Positions 21,237-33,043 of a DNA stretch of 64,000 nt are shown one piece after another. A program made the position numbers and the translations under genes. Source of the stretch: Euphorbia lathyris (Eukaryota; Streptophyta; Magnoliopsida; Malpighiales; Euphorbiaceae); the NCBI RefSeq assembly GCF_963576675.1, contig NC_088918.1:34009501-34073500 (forward strand), written 5' to 3'. The notes below the pieces were generated by a model. It was not told where the DNA came from. It was given only the letters and a program-made list of their open reading frames with translations, and did not search any database. The stretch's first letter is position 1. Every line of letters begins with the position of its first letter.

Positions 21237-22226
21237 ATTTGCAAAGTCAAACCTTGTATTTTGACTAATTTGTAAAATCAATTTTTTTAATTGCTTCAAA
21301 CCGCTCCTTTTTAGGGTAAATAGTGTCACGACAACAATTTTTTTATGGAATGATGAGTTTACTTTTAAACTATAAGGATTGTTTTTACAAATCGGTCGAC
21401 CCACGTAATTTATTATTTTACTTTTCTCTGAAAACAAATGAAATTGGTATTCATTCTAGAATTGTTGGGCATTCGGAGATCATGATTGACTTTTTTTCTT
21501 GCATGGTCATTAACTTGAGGAAGGCGTTGCCACAATTCTTTAGTGACAAAAGGCATAAATGGATGTTGCCATCTGAGCTATTGTCCAAGCACACCCATAG
21601 AGTGTCTTGCGTAGCCGGATCACATAATCGAAGGCAATTTTGTACGTTTAAAAATGGATTTACTAGTGTGATATCGTAGAAAACGAATCAGACACATGGC
21701 ACTTCAAGAGCCTTCAGATCAACCATCACGTGTTTAGATTGAGACTTTTGGATCAGTCGAGAAGCTTCCATTGCAAGTTTCCCTTCTCTGAAGGAAACTC
21801 TCATGTGGATAGGGCGAAGGCTCCGCATTAGGGAGAACTCCTCCTTCAAATAGACTCCTAGCCAAAGAATGAGTCCTAACACTAAAAAGATTCCTACAAG
21901 ATGAGGGGTTCGTCCGGACCTTATAAATAGGCAGGTATAGTCAAATCCTACGCCTCTTTCAGTCCCTTAGTTCTGTGTTACAAGTTAAGCCAAGAAGATT
22001 CAGCAAGACGTTACAAGTTGACATACTCGGATATCATAGTGTAATAAGTAAAATCACACAGACTTAATAATTATTTACCCAATAATCAATTAGTATAAAT
22101 ACATAATAAAATGAAAATATTATATCATAACTAACAATTACCTCTATATTTGAGGTTATTTCTAAATTGAAATCAGATACATATTTACAAATAGAAGAGA
22201 ACTTGTAGGAAAATGGAGAGGAAAGT
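21237..22226. other. Intergenic, possible decayed LTR at 21680-22030
   Basis: No gene recognised. Around 21922 there is a TTATAAATAG box followed by LTR-like sequence, but no matching ends or primer site were found. The short open frames here have no known domain. Confidence 0.35.
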
Positions 22227-23550
22227 TTAGTTGTCAACATAAGAGGGTTGTTGTTGTTGATATTTATACATGATAGCAAATGCACCCATAACTATTGTCA
22301 AACCAATTCCTAATGCAACATTTCCAGCAATCTTTTTGTTATTTACTATACCTCGGAGCCGAAATCCGCCATAGCTTTTGTTCATTGTTTTTTCTTCGTC
22401 GTCCAATTGATCTTTAACCATCGTAGTCAAGGTTTTGTTTCTTTCATTTCCTTCATTTTTCGGCGACAATGTTGGTTGTTCCTGAAAGCTCGATATCGAT
22501 GTTAATGATACAATCTTAGGCATAACTATGTAAAGAATTCCGCCAGATAATTTAGCATGAATTTCGTTATTCTTGTAGTCCTTTGAAAGCTTTAGTTCTT
22601 TTCTGAAACGGCTCCAAACACTTTTGTTATCATCTAATGGACGTTTTCCAATTATTAACATCACTCCGACATTGCTTAGTTGAATCTTCATTTGATCCCT
22701 TCTGAAACCTACATATGTACAATCATGGTGGAGCCCGAAATATTCGGGGTCAATGGATAAGAATATGTTAAAAACACGGTTTTTTTTTTTAATTAAGCAT
22801 CGGTATGGAACGTTTTGTCACAGATATCGTCACTGATGCTAGATTCGTTACAGTCTTAATCACTACACCATAGATTAGCTATGCTATTGCAACCATAATG
22901 GAAAAATAGTTGCTCGTAAGACATTGCTTTAGATAATTTTAGATGCTTTTTAGAAAACGTTACAGTCTCAATACACTACATCATATAATCAAATTACGAT
23001 AGAAATTCTATATTAAGCGATGAAAATTTTCATTTAAATCTATTTTTTATTATTATTCCTCAATGGAATCGGGAGGGTCGACCAACCCTCCATAACCCAT
23101 TGTCCCTTACCCATGTGTATGACGTATAAACACAAAGGTGCGGAACTATAGGTAGGAAAAAATACCTATGAGATAATACGGAAAAAGGCAAAAGGCGTTC
23201 TAGGGCGCGATTTTTGTTTTATTAAGTATCTAATCTTTCGTTTTGATATATTGAGCATTTCATTAATGAATGAAATTACGAACATTGGCTTCTTTATCAG
23301 CGAGAACCGTTTGAAACCGTGTGGCCTAATTTATTTAAGTCTAACGTTACAATTTTGACACGTCATTCTCCACATTTCCACATTTGGAGAAATAAAGAGT
23401 CTCTCGATATTATTCTTTTCATATAACCACATTAAACATATAAAATCGTTTATTGAAACTATAAGTACCTTGAAGATGAACCTCGAGAGTGTCATGTGCT
23501 TGGTCTTTTTGCCACTTGCAGAAGGGTTCAAAATCCTCATAGACAGCCAT
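22227..23550 (-). CDS. HSP20-like membrane-anchored protein, RTM2-like
   Basis: Two exons: 23550-23469 and 22708-22227, joined across a 760-base intron. The split codon restores LQG-FRRDQMKIQ. The product is 187 residues. Residues 1-90 form an alpha-crystallin (HSP20) domain: HDTLEVHLQGFRRDQ, VGVMLIIGKRPLDD, WSRFRKELKLSKDY and GGILYIVMPK. A charged linker follows, then one C-terminal membrane segment (GNVALGIGLTIVMGAFAIMY) with a short polar tail. This domain order matches the plant RESTRICTED TEV MOVEMENT 2 family. Those are HSP20-like proteins lacking general heat-shock function; in Arabidopsis RTM2 limits long-distance movement of potyviruses in phloem. Whether this copy does so is unknown. 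It is intact by eye and stands alone among transposons. Confidence 0.82.
22709..23468 (-). other. Intron of the RTM2-like gene
   Basis: GT-AG intron of 760 bases, AT-rich, without a recognised element. Donor CAAG|GTACTT and acceptor ATATGTAG|GTTTC. Confidence 0.75.
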
Positions 23551-23741
23551 TGATGATGCTTATGATTTTGTGTAATTAGATGTTCAGAAATTATATATAA
23601 TATTCCTTCTTCAATCATGTTACTGTTATTCTTTTCTCTCATGCATACATAGATTTGCTTTCTTTCTTTCTTTCTTTTTTTAATTTGTCTGATTACTCAG
23701 TTCGATACATAAATCATCTTCCGGTTAAATTTTTATATATA

Positions 23742-24699
23742 TGTTGGAAGTGATTAACCAAAAAACAAATCGAATACAAAAAAAACATAAGGACAGTACA
23801 ACTATAAATTAAAAGGAAAGAGTTAGACAAATCTGAGGCGTGCCTTAAGACAAATGTTGTCGCTATTGACGATCATCTCCCATGATACAACAGATTACGC
23901 AAGCGAACTCAAACCGTATGTAGGCTCGTTATCACCGGAGTAGGAAAACAAAAACATTATGAACAAACAAAGAGTTTTTTTTCAACAACTTTAACCAGCT
24001 TTTCAACCACATGTGAATTTGACAATCCATTCTATATAAATAGAACTCGAAAGGATATGTCTTTTCACGAACGAACACAATTGTACACGGACAGACACGA
24101 CTGTTCACATACGAATATGACTGTTCACGAAAGGAGGTGTTTGTTGGTATCTAAATTAATTATATAATTTTAGGGTTAATTACAAATAACTACCATGTGG
24201 TTTGGCCGATTTGCGATGTGGTACCTGTGGTATTTTTTTTTTGCAAACACAACCTTATGGTTGCAAAATTTTACATGTTTTTTTTACTTTGCCAAATTGG
24301 CCGATAACGACTTCGAAATGAAAATTTTCAAGAATTAAACTTGCTTGGTATCATATTTACTATGGAACCATATTCTTAATTTTTCAAAATCATCATTTTT
24401 AGAGTTTTCTCTCTCTAAACATTATCTTTCTCTCTCATAAAAAACAACACCTAAATGACCTCAAACCTAAAAAGTTGAAGAATTAAAGTTGCTTAAAATA
24501 TCATTTAGCTTTTGAAAATTTTCATTTCGAAGTCGTTATCGGCCAAATTTGGCAAAGTAAAAAGAACATGTAAAATTTTGCAACCATAGGGTTGTGTTTG
24601 CAAAAAAAAAAAATATCATAGGTACCACATCGCAAATCAGCCAAACAACAGGGTAGTTATTTGTAATTAACCCATAATTTTATTCAAAATTTTCCAACA
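23742..24699 (-). repeat. 3' LTR of the gutted copia, split by a MITE
   Basis: About 448 bases of LTR plus a 501-base Mutator-like insert (24173-24673) and its 9-bp duplication. It contains repeats of ACGACTGTTCACGAA-like motifs near 24080-24140, also seen in the sister LTRs at 26900 and 38340. Confidence 0.8.
24173..24673. mobile_element. Mutator-like MITE, 9-bp target duplication
   Basis: A 501-bp non-coding element with terminal inverted repeats of more than 100 bases, starting GGGTTAATTACAAATAACTA. The perfect 9-bp flanking duplication is ATAATTTTA (24164-24172, 24674-24682). The interior shares sequence with the element at 56238, including GAAAATTTTCATTTCGAAGTC and CTCTCTCTAAACATTA. Confidence 0.9.
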
Positions 24700-26623
24700 A
24701 TCCCCCACATGAATAAAATTAGAAACGAGAGAAGATATTTGCATAAGATAGGTAGCTAATGTGCCTTGAACCTTCCCTTGTGAAAGTATATTTACTTTAC
24801 TGGCTGACTAGTAGACGCGATGTCTTTGAACTATTCCGCCATTTGTGTAAACGATGATATACCCCACACAGATATCAACATAACACGGCATGGTTCTCAT
24901 GGTTATGTTCGTTATGGTCATGAACATCGTCTGGTTCTGCGAGAGTTTAAGAGAACTAGGCCCCAGTAGTCTCCATAGAAGCGACCCCGCTTCACTCTAA
25001 CATGGGTGATTTATTTGCACAGCATTTCTGACGCACAATGTATCATTAAAAGTATATAGCTTAACTTTTTTCCCGTTTGTGTCACTGTTTACATTTAGGA
25101 ATGGACTTGGGTTTAACCCCCACAGTGAATGCACAAGGTTTATGCAATTATGTTGTCTCTTTGAACCTAGATCTTGGGATCCAGTCAACTAGGTAGGGTT
25201 TTCCTTCACATAACGCCTCTTCTAATGGGCTTTAGTCCCATTCCTTTCCATGATTTTTCAATTTGATCTCGGTTTAACCTCTAGGTTAGCGGATCCACTG
25301 TATTATCCTTTGATTCTACAAAATCAACTAGAATGACACTCATTGAGATCAATTGACTAATGGTGTTATCACATGGAAGCTTTTCTACCCGAGTTCATCA
25401 TTCGAAAGCTTTTTATACCGCATATTCACCAATTGATATGATATTTTTATTCGATTCCATCATTGTGACGTACTTATTTTAAGGCAATTTGATTTCTACA
25501 TTTTTAGTGACTTTCATAAATTAAATCTAGCCAACTAATGTTCATCTACCAGCGTCTAACTCAGCTAGATAACATCACTGCTCAGATTTGTCAATTTATG
25601 ACTTTTCACATTTCTAATGTAAATCAACCCTTACGCGCGAGAATATCAAATATGGAATTTTCGCATATCATCATCATATCTAAAGAAAACATATTTTCTT
25701 TTATCACCAACTCTTTAAAATGCATACCAATGAATTTTCCTAGACTTTTAGTGTGGTTTACACGTTGCCACTGGTACAATTAGGCCTAAAGCCTCTGAAG
25801 TGACCGTATTCTTAAAACTGAATCCATCTCCAATTAACACATGTACCTTAAATAAAGAGAGACAAGACAATAATTAACAACCTTTTCTTCCTGAAATCCA
25901 AACAACCCATGTTAGATCAGAAAATCATAATCTATTTAAACAAAACAAATAATTAACAAAAATATAAACTATATATATTTTTATGTTGTCCAAAATGTTC
26001 CAATATAATTTTCCAAATATGATCCGTTCGTTCAGACAGGCATCAAGGCATTCCTGTACGTCTCTAAACTAAAACCAACAGATTAATCTGATAATTACCA
26101 TGCATCATTTGCTATCCATCTACTTTTACTGGTTAATTAATTGATATCTTTAAATAAAAAGTTATCAATAAAGGAAATAAAGAACCAAGGCCCGAGTTAA
26201 AACTACAATAGGAACTCCTTAAGCCATTTCAATTTATCATTGCAACGATAATGCAGGCCTACATCATTCTCAAAATTCATAGTAGCGCAAACTAAATATG
26301 ACAAAGCCTTAAACTTAAGAGATTTAAAGTGCACTTCTGCCAACATTTCCAATTCTCAAATTAAAATACATGCTGCCATATTATACTCTAGGCATCACTA
26401 ACAAGCATATCATCAGGACATAAACATATTTGAATTCAAATTCAAATAACCTTCCTCTCTAGAAACTTATTTAATCTAAAAGAATTCTGAAGTCCAGTAG
26501 TACCGTCAATGGAAGCAAATGAAATTATGCAATTATAGAATATAACATTATCCTTGCTCTTTCTTTCTTCTCTGTATTTTTCGAAATCAACAAACAATTA
26601 AATCATAAATTCTGTCTTAAGGA
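24700..26623 (-). other. Residual interior of the gutted copia
   Basis: The first 500 bases (24700-25200) closely follow the RNase H end and 3' untranslated region of the copia at 38.48-39.05 kb, with stops. The remaining 1.4 kb is AT-rich and has no readable gag or pol domain. No clear tRNA primer site was seen beside 26623. Confidence 0.6.
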
Positions 26624-27034
26624 TGTTAGATGTGATTAACCAAAAAACAAATCGAATACAGAAAAACATAAGGACAGTACAACTAGAAATTAAAAGGAAA
26701 GAGTTTGACAAATCTCAGGCATGTATTAGCGGTTTCCTTAAAACAGATGTCTTCGCTATTGACGATCGTCTCCCAGGAAAACAAGAACATTATGAACAGA
26801 CAAAAAGTTTTTTTTTTCAACAACTTCAACTAGCTTTTCAACCACCTATGAATTTGACAATCCATTCTATATAAATAGAACTCGAAAGGATATGTCTTTT
26901 CACGAACGAACAAGACTGTATATGGACAGACCATGTATGAATATGAATGTTCACGACGGACACGACTGTTCACGAAATGCGGTGTTTGTTGGTATATAAA
27001 TTAATTATATAATTTTATTTAAAAAAATTCAACA
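26624..27034 (-). repeat. 5' LTR of the gutted copia
   Basis: 411 bases, TGTTAGATGTG...TTCAACA. It aligns with the LTR at 23742 through the ACAAATCGAATACA, CAGTACAACTA and CCATTCTATATAAATAGAAC blocks. The last of these contains the TATA box. Confidence 0.8.
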
Positions 27035-27180
27035 GCATACACTAGATTTGAATCCAACATCATTGACTTAAATAACTTGAAACTCTAAACCAGTCAAACC
27101 AACCTTAACTGGTCTTCTTTTAATCTTTCTTTTTAATTGGTGCAGTAATGTTAGGATATATATAATATGTAAATATATTC

Positions 27181-28193
27181 GGGTAAATTTCACCCATAGT
27201 ATACAACTTCTACCTTAAATCACACTTTGGTGTACAATCTTCAATTTGTCTCACTAATATGTACGAACTTATAGGTGACCTCCCACTTTGGTGTATGGCC
27301 GGTTAAAATGACCGAACAACTCAAAAGTCAACGCGCCAGCTCATTATTTTTTACCTTACCCAGGACCCACACATAGTATAATTATAAAAATACCCTCTTT
27401 TTTAAATAAAAAAACTCAATCTCCCCCATATTTCCCTTTCTCTCTCTTTTTCTCTTTTCTTTTTCCTGCACATACTTCTCTCTCTTAAACTCGTCTCTCT
27501 CTCTCTTTCCTTTTTTCTGTAACAAAAATAACTAAAGGCTGACTTTCACGTGCCATTTGAAAAATATTTGAAACAAGCTTTTCACTCTTCCCCATCCACT
27601 TTGAAACCAAGTCTGAAGAAGAGATACTATTGGAAACAAAACAAAAATAAAAAATTCAGTAGCATGAAACATAATTTTACGCATGAATTGCCTCAATATA
27701 AGCAAACCAAAGAGATAATAGTACATCACTGAGAAAATATACAAAAATAAATGTCCAGCAACAAAAAGATACAAAATTTGCGAGATGCCCAGAACTCAAG
27801 GCAGAGATCCAAGAGAAATTAATAGATAAACAAGAATTTTGTTTGGTACAGAAAAAAAGGAAAGAGAGAGTGAGAGAGGCGAGTTTAAGAGAGAGAAGTA
27901 TGTGCAGGAAAAAGGAAAGAGAAAAAGAGAGAGAAAGAGAAATATGGGGGAGATTGGGTTTTTTTATTTAAAAATACGGGTATTTTTGTAATTATACTAT
28001 GTGTGGGTCCTGGGTAAGATAAAAAAATAATGAGCTAGTGCGTTGATTTTTGAGTTGACCGGCCATTTTAACCGGTCATACACCAATGTGGGAGGTCACC
28101 TATAAGTTCGTACATATTAGTGAGACAAATTGAAGGTTATACACCAAAGTGTGATTTAGGGTAAAGCTTATATACCATGGATGAAATTTACCC
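27181..28193. mobile_element. Mutator-like non-autonomous element with long inverted repeats
   Basis: A 1013-bp element beginning GGGTAAATTT and ending AAATTTACCC. Inverted arms of roughly 340 bases each include CACTTTGGTGTA and a CT-rich tract mirrored as a GA-rich tract. It is flanked by an identical 10-bp duplication AAATATATTC (27171-27180, 28194-28203). The central 320 bases carry no recognisable gene. Confidence 0.88.
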
Positions 28194-28402
28194 AAATATA
28201 TTCTAACAAGTAGTATAATTCTTTTATATAGCTTATGTTCAATAATATATAGTGCATAAGAGCATCTCCAATAAAGGTTGCCCAAAATTAACACATCATA
28301 CTAAAATATAATATTTTATTTTCTAACTTATTCATATCACTTTTGGCAACTTTTGTTAAAAAAATGCTCTAATAATAAGCAACTTTAAAAGTTGGCACAA
28401 TG

Positions 28403-28743
28403 TGTTCAAATATTAAATTTAAATTTTAATTCATAAAAAAACAAGATAATGCATCACGTGAATGCATCACTTTGAATAAATAATTGTAAGGCTATATTAT
28501 TATATTATGCAAGTATGGGCAGTCAAAATGTATGGGTAGGAAGTGTGGATAGTCAAAATGTATGGATAGTCAAAATATGTGGTTTATTATGTATTAACAA
28601 TTAGTGTGATTCTATAAATTGAGTCTATTGTAATGTGTTTGGATGATTTTTGAGAGTAATAATAAGTTGAATAGCTTTTTTATTTATGCTTAATTTACAA
28701 ATTGACTCTTGACAAATTATAATTTTAGTCCATTTTCTCAACA
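28403..28743 (+). repeat. 5' LTR of nested copia
   Basis: 341 bases, TGTTCAAAT...TCAACA. It contains repeated GGATAGTCAAAATGTATGG motifs, also present in the partner LTR. Confidence 0.9.
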
Positions 28744-28755
28744 AAGTGGTATCAG

Positions 28756-29687
28756 CAGGCCCGTCCTTGAGCATGGGCAGGAGGGGCGTCTGCCCAGGGC
28801 CCAGGGATGAGAAGGGCTCCAATTATACTAATGTATTAGTACCTATTAAATTATACTTGATTAAATTCAAAAAAAAAATTATAGTTGATTAAAAACGTTG
28901 GCATTAGATTCTTTCTAAATTAGTTTTTCCAAATAAAAAACATTGGCATCTGTTATTAAATAGTCTTTCTAAATTCCCTAATTTATCTCGGATTCTTATC
29001 AAATTTCCTAATAAAAACTGTGGGAATCAATTCCCTAATTTATCTCAAAGTATTTCTATAATTATCTTTCCCACCTGTCAATCTCAACAAAAATTTATAA
29101 TTTATCTATCTCCTTTTTAATCACACTCCAATCCCAAAGAATATTAAACAGTAATATTATCCTACATCCTCAGTTCATCTTCTCAATTCATCAGCTAAAT
29201 AATCAATTTTGTTTTCTAATCACCTCACTGTGAAACTTCCAATTACTAATAGCTTTTTTTGTTGTCTTTGAGAATATCAGATTCTGATTTACTCGGTCTT
29301 CAAAGAAGTTTGAGAAAAACGTATCAAAATCTTTCAATTTCAAAAACTTATGCGCTAAACCTCCTTAAATGATGTGTTTTTCAAATTTGTTTTTTCATTT
29401 TTCTGTTATCATGCTTTGTATCGTAAAAAGTATAAAATCTATTAGAACTATTTCATAATTTATTAAATTTAAGAATTTTACTTCTAGAAATGCTCATAGA
29501 CATCATTTTGTATAAGAAATTGAGTACTTAAAGTAATAGAAAATATTTTGTTAAATGTAACAAGAAAAATATTATTTTTAAGTAATCTTCTTTTATACAA
29601 TTTACTTTTCTATTTTTTCCCCACTTATTTATTAGGGCCCCATTTGGTATTCGCCCCCGGGTCTCTAAAATCTCAGGATCGGCCCTG
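28756..29687. mobile_element. hAT-type non-autonomous element in the copia primer site
   Basis: 932 bases with ends CAGGCCCGTCCTTGAG / CTCAGGATCGGCCCTG and a perfect 8-bp duplication GGTATCAG (28748-28755, 29688-29695). It is inserted within the TGGTATCAGAGCC primer-binding site. No transposase frame is readable. Confidence 0.9.
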
Positions 29688-29773
29688 GGTATCAGAGCCA
29701 CGTTACAAGAGTCAGTCTTCTGCAAAAATAATTATATTGTCTCAAAACCGAGTGTTCCAAAGACCCTATAAAA

Positions 29774-31469
29774 ATGTCTGACGGTCTCAAACTTCCTTAT
29801 CAATACCCTCAGCTCACCAAAACCAATTATTCAAATTGGTGTATTCGAATGAAGGCGTTACTCGGATGTCAAGATGTCTGAGACATTGTTGAAAAAGGCT
29901 ACGTAGTCCCAGCCAACGAGGCAGTGTTGCCACAGGCAGAAAAAGATACTCTGCAGAAAAATCGCAAAAGCGATCAAAAGGCGCTTACTCTCATCCATCA
30001 AGGTTTGGATGAATTAATGTTCGAGAAAGTAGCCGAAGCTACCACCGCCAAATAAGCGTGAGAAATCCTACGAGTTTGAGACGATAAAGGATGAAAGAGG
30101 CGGAGGCTATTAGTGATTACTCATCTAGAGTAAAATCTATTGTAAATCAGATGCGGTAGTATAGAGAAAAAATTGAAGAGTCCAGAATTGTTGAAAAAAT
30201 TCTGCGATCACTACTACCAAATTTTGATTACCTAGTGGTGGCTATAGAGGAGTCTAGAGACATCAGTGAAATGTCCATTGATGAAGTTATAGGGTCATTA
30301 CAAGCACGCGAGGAGCGGTTTGAGAAACGAAGAGAAGATTCCACAGAACAAGTCTTAGCAACGAAGACTGTGTTTTAAAATGGCGAAAGTAGTCAGTCCG
30401 GTCGAGGATGCGGAAGAGGTCGAGGAGGAAATGGTAGAGGACGAGGACGTGGCAGAAGTCAAGGCAGAAATGAAAACGGAAACAATAACAATGACAGAAG
30501 CACTCAATTCACCCGAGGTAGAGGAAGAGGAAGAGACTGAGGACGCGATCAAGGAAGAGGAAACTGGTGGCTGAATGAAGGACGCGATAAGTCCAATATT
30601 CAGTGTTATAATTGCTCCAAGTATGGTAACTACGCGGTAGAATGTTGGAGTCCTACTAAAGAGGTAGAGGAGACTGCCAATAATATTCAAGATGAGGAAG
30701 TAACTGGCACAGTGTTACTTACCTACGAAGGTGAAGAAAATCACGAAAATAATATATGGTATCTTGACAATGTACCAAGTAACCATATGTGTGCTGACAA
30801 GAAGATGTTCGTGGAGCTTTATGAATCCGTTCGCGGTAATATTGTATTTGGAGATTCCTCCAAGATTCCTATTACATGCAAAGGAACCATTCTTATTCGG
30901 TTCAAAAATGGCGCTCACTAGTTTATTGATAATTTTTATTATGTTCCTAACATGAAAAGTAATATTTTGAGTTTGGGACATTTACTGGAGAAAAATTATG
31001 AAGTTCACATGGTGGACCAGAAACTACTCCTATTGAATGAGAGAAAGGAGTTGATTGCACGAGTACCCATGGCGAAAAACAAAATGTTCCCAATTAACAT
31101 TCAGACAGACTTGGCCAAATGTTTGAAACTTTTGTGCAATGTTCCCTCTAGCTTTGGCGTCTACGGTACGAGCATCTCAATTTTGGAGGTCTGAAGCTAT
31201 TGGGACAGAAGCATATGGTAAACAGATTGCCTCATGTTGACCAGCCTCATCAATTATGTGAAGGATGTCTTGTTGGAAAACAATTCAGAACTAGTTTCCC
31301 AAAGGATTCCATGTCAATAGCAAATGCGTCGTTTGAGCTAGTTCACACAGACGTGTGTGGACTGATCACTCCACACAGGGGCGAATCCAGTATGGGGGCA
31401 CTAGGGGCAGTTGCCCCCACTGACATTTGTATTTTTTTAAAAACTCAAGTACTAATTTTGAAGTTTTAG
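29774..31469 (+). pseudogene. copia gag, protease and pre-integrase region, degenerate
   Basis: Gag starts at ATG 29774 (SDGLKLPYQYPQLTKTNYSNW), followed by KALLGCQDVWDIVEKGY and a UBN2 region with several stops. An Arg-Gly-rich stretch (about 30400-30560) leads to a CCHC knuckle reading CYNCSKYGNYAVEC, in which the His is replaced by Tyr. The protease site reads IWYLDNVPSNHMC, lacking the D-S-G. MKSNILSLGHLLEKNYEVHM and CEGCLVGKQFRTSFP mark the pre-integrase region. HTDVCGLITPH leads into the hAT insertion at 31376. Confidence 0.85.
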
Positions 31470-32044
31470 AGCTTTGCCTCCCTTCATCAATGAAGGTTTA
31501 AGGTTTACTGGTTCTATATTTGAGGACGAAGAATGGTTTTAAATTTAATATTTTCTTTTTTTTTTAATTCAGTATTAAAGCAAAACGATATCGTTTTATT
31601 TAATTAGAACTATGTTGTTTTGTTTATAACAAAAATAAAAAATAAAAAGTAAATATTTAAATGTAAAACTAAATAGGTCCTAAAACAAACCATCGGTCTC
31701 TCTTACTCACTTTAATCTCTTTAGTTCTTCTTCCTCAATTCCTCTTTCTTCTTAAGCCTAAATTCAAATCCCTAGTCCTAACTAAGATTAAATCAAAATC
31801 GGCAGCCAATCCCTCAATAGTCGGATCCTTGATCGTTGGTCTGGCACTCCATCTCCGATCTTTGCCTCTCTGCTTTGGTTTTTTTTTTTTGCTCCTACTT
31901 GAATTTTGATTTTATATTTCTACTACTATTTTACTTGAACTTGAGCTTTGATCTCTAGTTTTTATTAATTATTATTTTTTGGATAAAAATTATTTTAGTT
32001 GTATTGTTTGCCCCCATATGGGAGAAATCCTGGATTCGCCCCTG
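31376..32044. mobile_element. hAT-type MITE in copia integrase
   Basis: 669 bases with perfect 15-bp ends CAGGGGCGAATCCAG / CTGGATTCGCCCCTG and an 8-bp duplication ACTCCACA (31368-31375, 32045-32052). AT-rich interior without a transposase. Confidence 0.93.
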
Positions 32045-32944
32045 ACTCCACAGTCCTTGGGTAAAAATAAATATTTTTTAATTTTTATTCGTGATTATAG
32101 TAGAAAAACTTGGGTGTATTTTTTGAAGTAAAAAACATAAGTTTTTAAGACTTTTAAAAATTTCAAAGTCCAAGTGGAGAAACAAAGTGGCCATTTTATT
32201 AAGGCACTTAAAGGGCGCTGGGTTCGAGGTCTTTAGGAATGAGAATGGGAATGGGAGGGTTTCATTCCCTTTGTTCTTGTTTGTTTAAAAAAAACTCATT
32301 CCCTTTACACATTTTAGATTATGGATTTACCCCACTTTAGGTTAAGCCCATTACCTTATGCCCTCTAGGGAATTGGATTTCCTTTACCCCATTCCCTTTC
32401 CTAAACATATCCAAACACATAGGAGAATTAATGCTTATTCCTTTCCTTTCCTTTAGTTTCCATTTCTTAATTCTTTTTCCCTTACCCCTTGTGAACCAAA
32501 CGCCCCCTTAGATTAGACAGAGGCGGTGAATACATATCCATCTCTTTCAAGAAATTTTGTGAAGAGCATGGAATCCGTCATTTCCTTTCAGTCCCCAAAT
32601 CACCTCAGCAAAATGGCGTAGTCGAAAGAAAAAACAGAACGATGCTCAACCTGGTGAGGAGCATGTTAAAAAGCAAAAATTTGCTAAAAGAGTTATGGGC
32701 CGAAGCAGTAGACCGTGCTATCTACCTGTTGAACAGATCGCCAACTGTCAGTATTTGGGATCAAACTCCACAAGAAGCACAGAGCGGAATAAAGCCCAGT
32801 ATTTCTCATTTGCGTGTTTTTAGGAGTGTTGCTCATGTCCATGTACCGGATGAAGAACGTAAGAAGTTAGATGATAAAAGCAAGAAATACTTATTTGTGG
32901 GATATTCAAAACATTCCGAAGGGTACAAAATGTACAATCCTTAG
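32045..32944 (+). pseudogene. copia integrase remainder
   Basis: After the hAT insert comes a stop-riddled integrase core, then the Tourist MITE, then LDRGGEYISISFKKFCEEHGI, SPQQNGVVERKN and AEAVDRAIYLLNRSP. These match the second D and the E of the DDE triad. It ends at a stop where integrase normally continues into the tail (32944). Confidence 0.82.
32211..32507. mobile_element. Tourist-type MITE in copia integrase
   Basis: 297 bases with imperfect ends AAGGGCGCTGGGTTC / GAACCAAACGCCCCC and TTA duplications (32208-32210, 32508-32510). The interior is rich in CATTCCCTTT and its inverse. Excision would rejoin HFIKAL with the following LDRGGEY of integrase. Confidence 0.82.
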
Positions 32945-33043
32945 AATCAGAAAATCGTCATTAGTAGAGATGTCACTATTAATGAAAAAGTAGTTTGGGA
33001 CTGGACCGGTGAAAAAGAAAACAGCTACAGTTTTTATCCTTTC

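Larger units (their letters stand above)
23742..27034 (-). mobile_element. Gutted copia element with both LTRs
   Basis: LTRs at 23742-24699 (split by a Mutator-like MITE) and 26624-27034 share TGTTRGA...CAACA ends and most of their sequence. The LTR is the same family as that at 38017. Just inside the left LTR the sequence matches the 3' end of the copia at 38.5-39.2 kb. The element therefore runs on the minus strand, with its polypurine tract next to 24700. Only 1.9 kb of interior remains, and no domain longer than an RNase H tail remnant is readable. Target duplications are not clear. Confidence 0.75.

Noticed and set aside
21680..22030. Possible LTR with TATA box
   Set aside because: No paired copy, terminal dinucleotides or primer site could be identified; kept only as a note on the spacer.
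30380..30574. Glu-rich 64-codon frame
   Set aside because: It is an out-of-phase reading of the Arg-Gly-rich gag tail of the nested copia.
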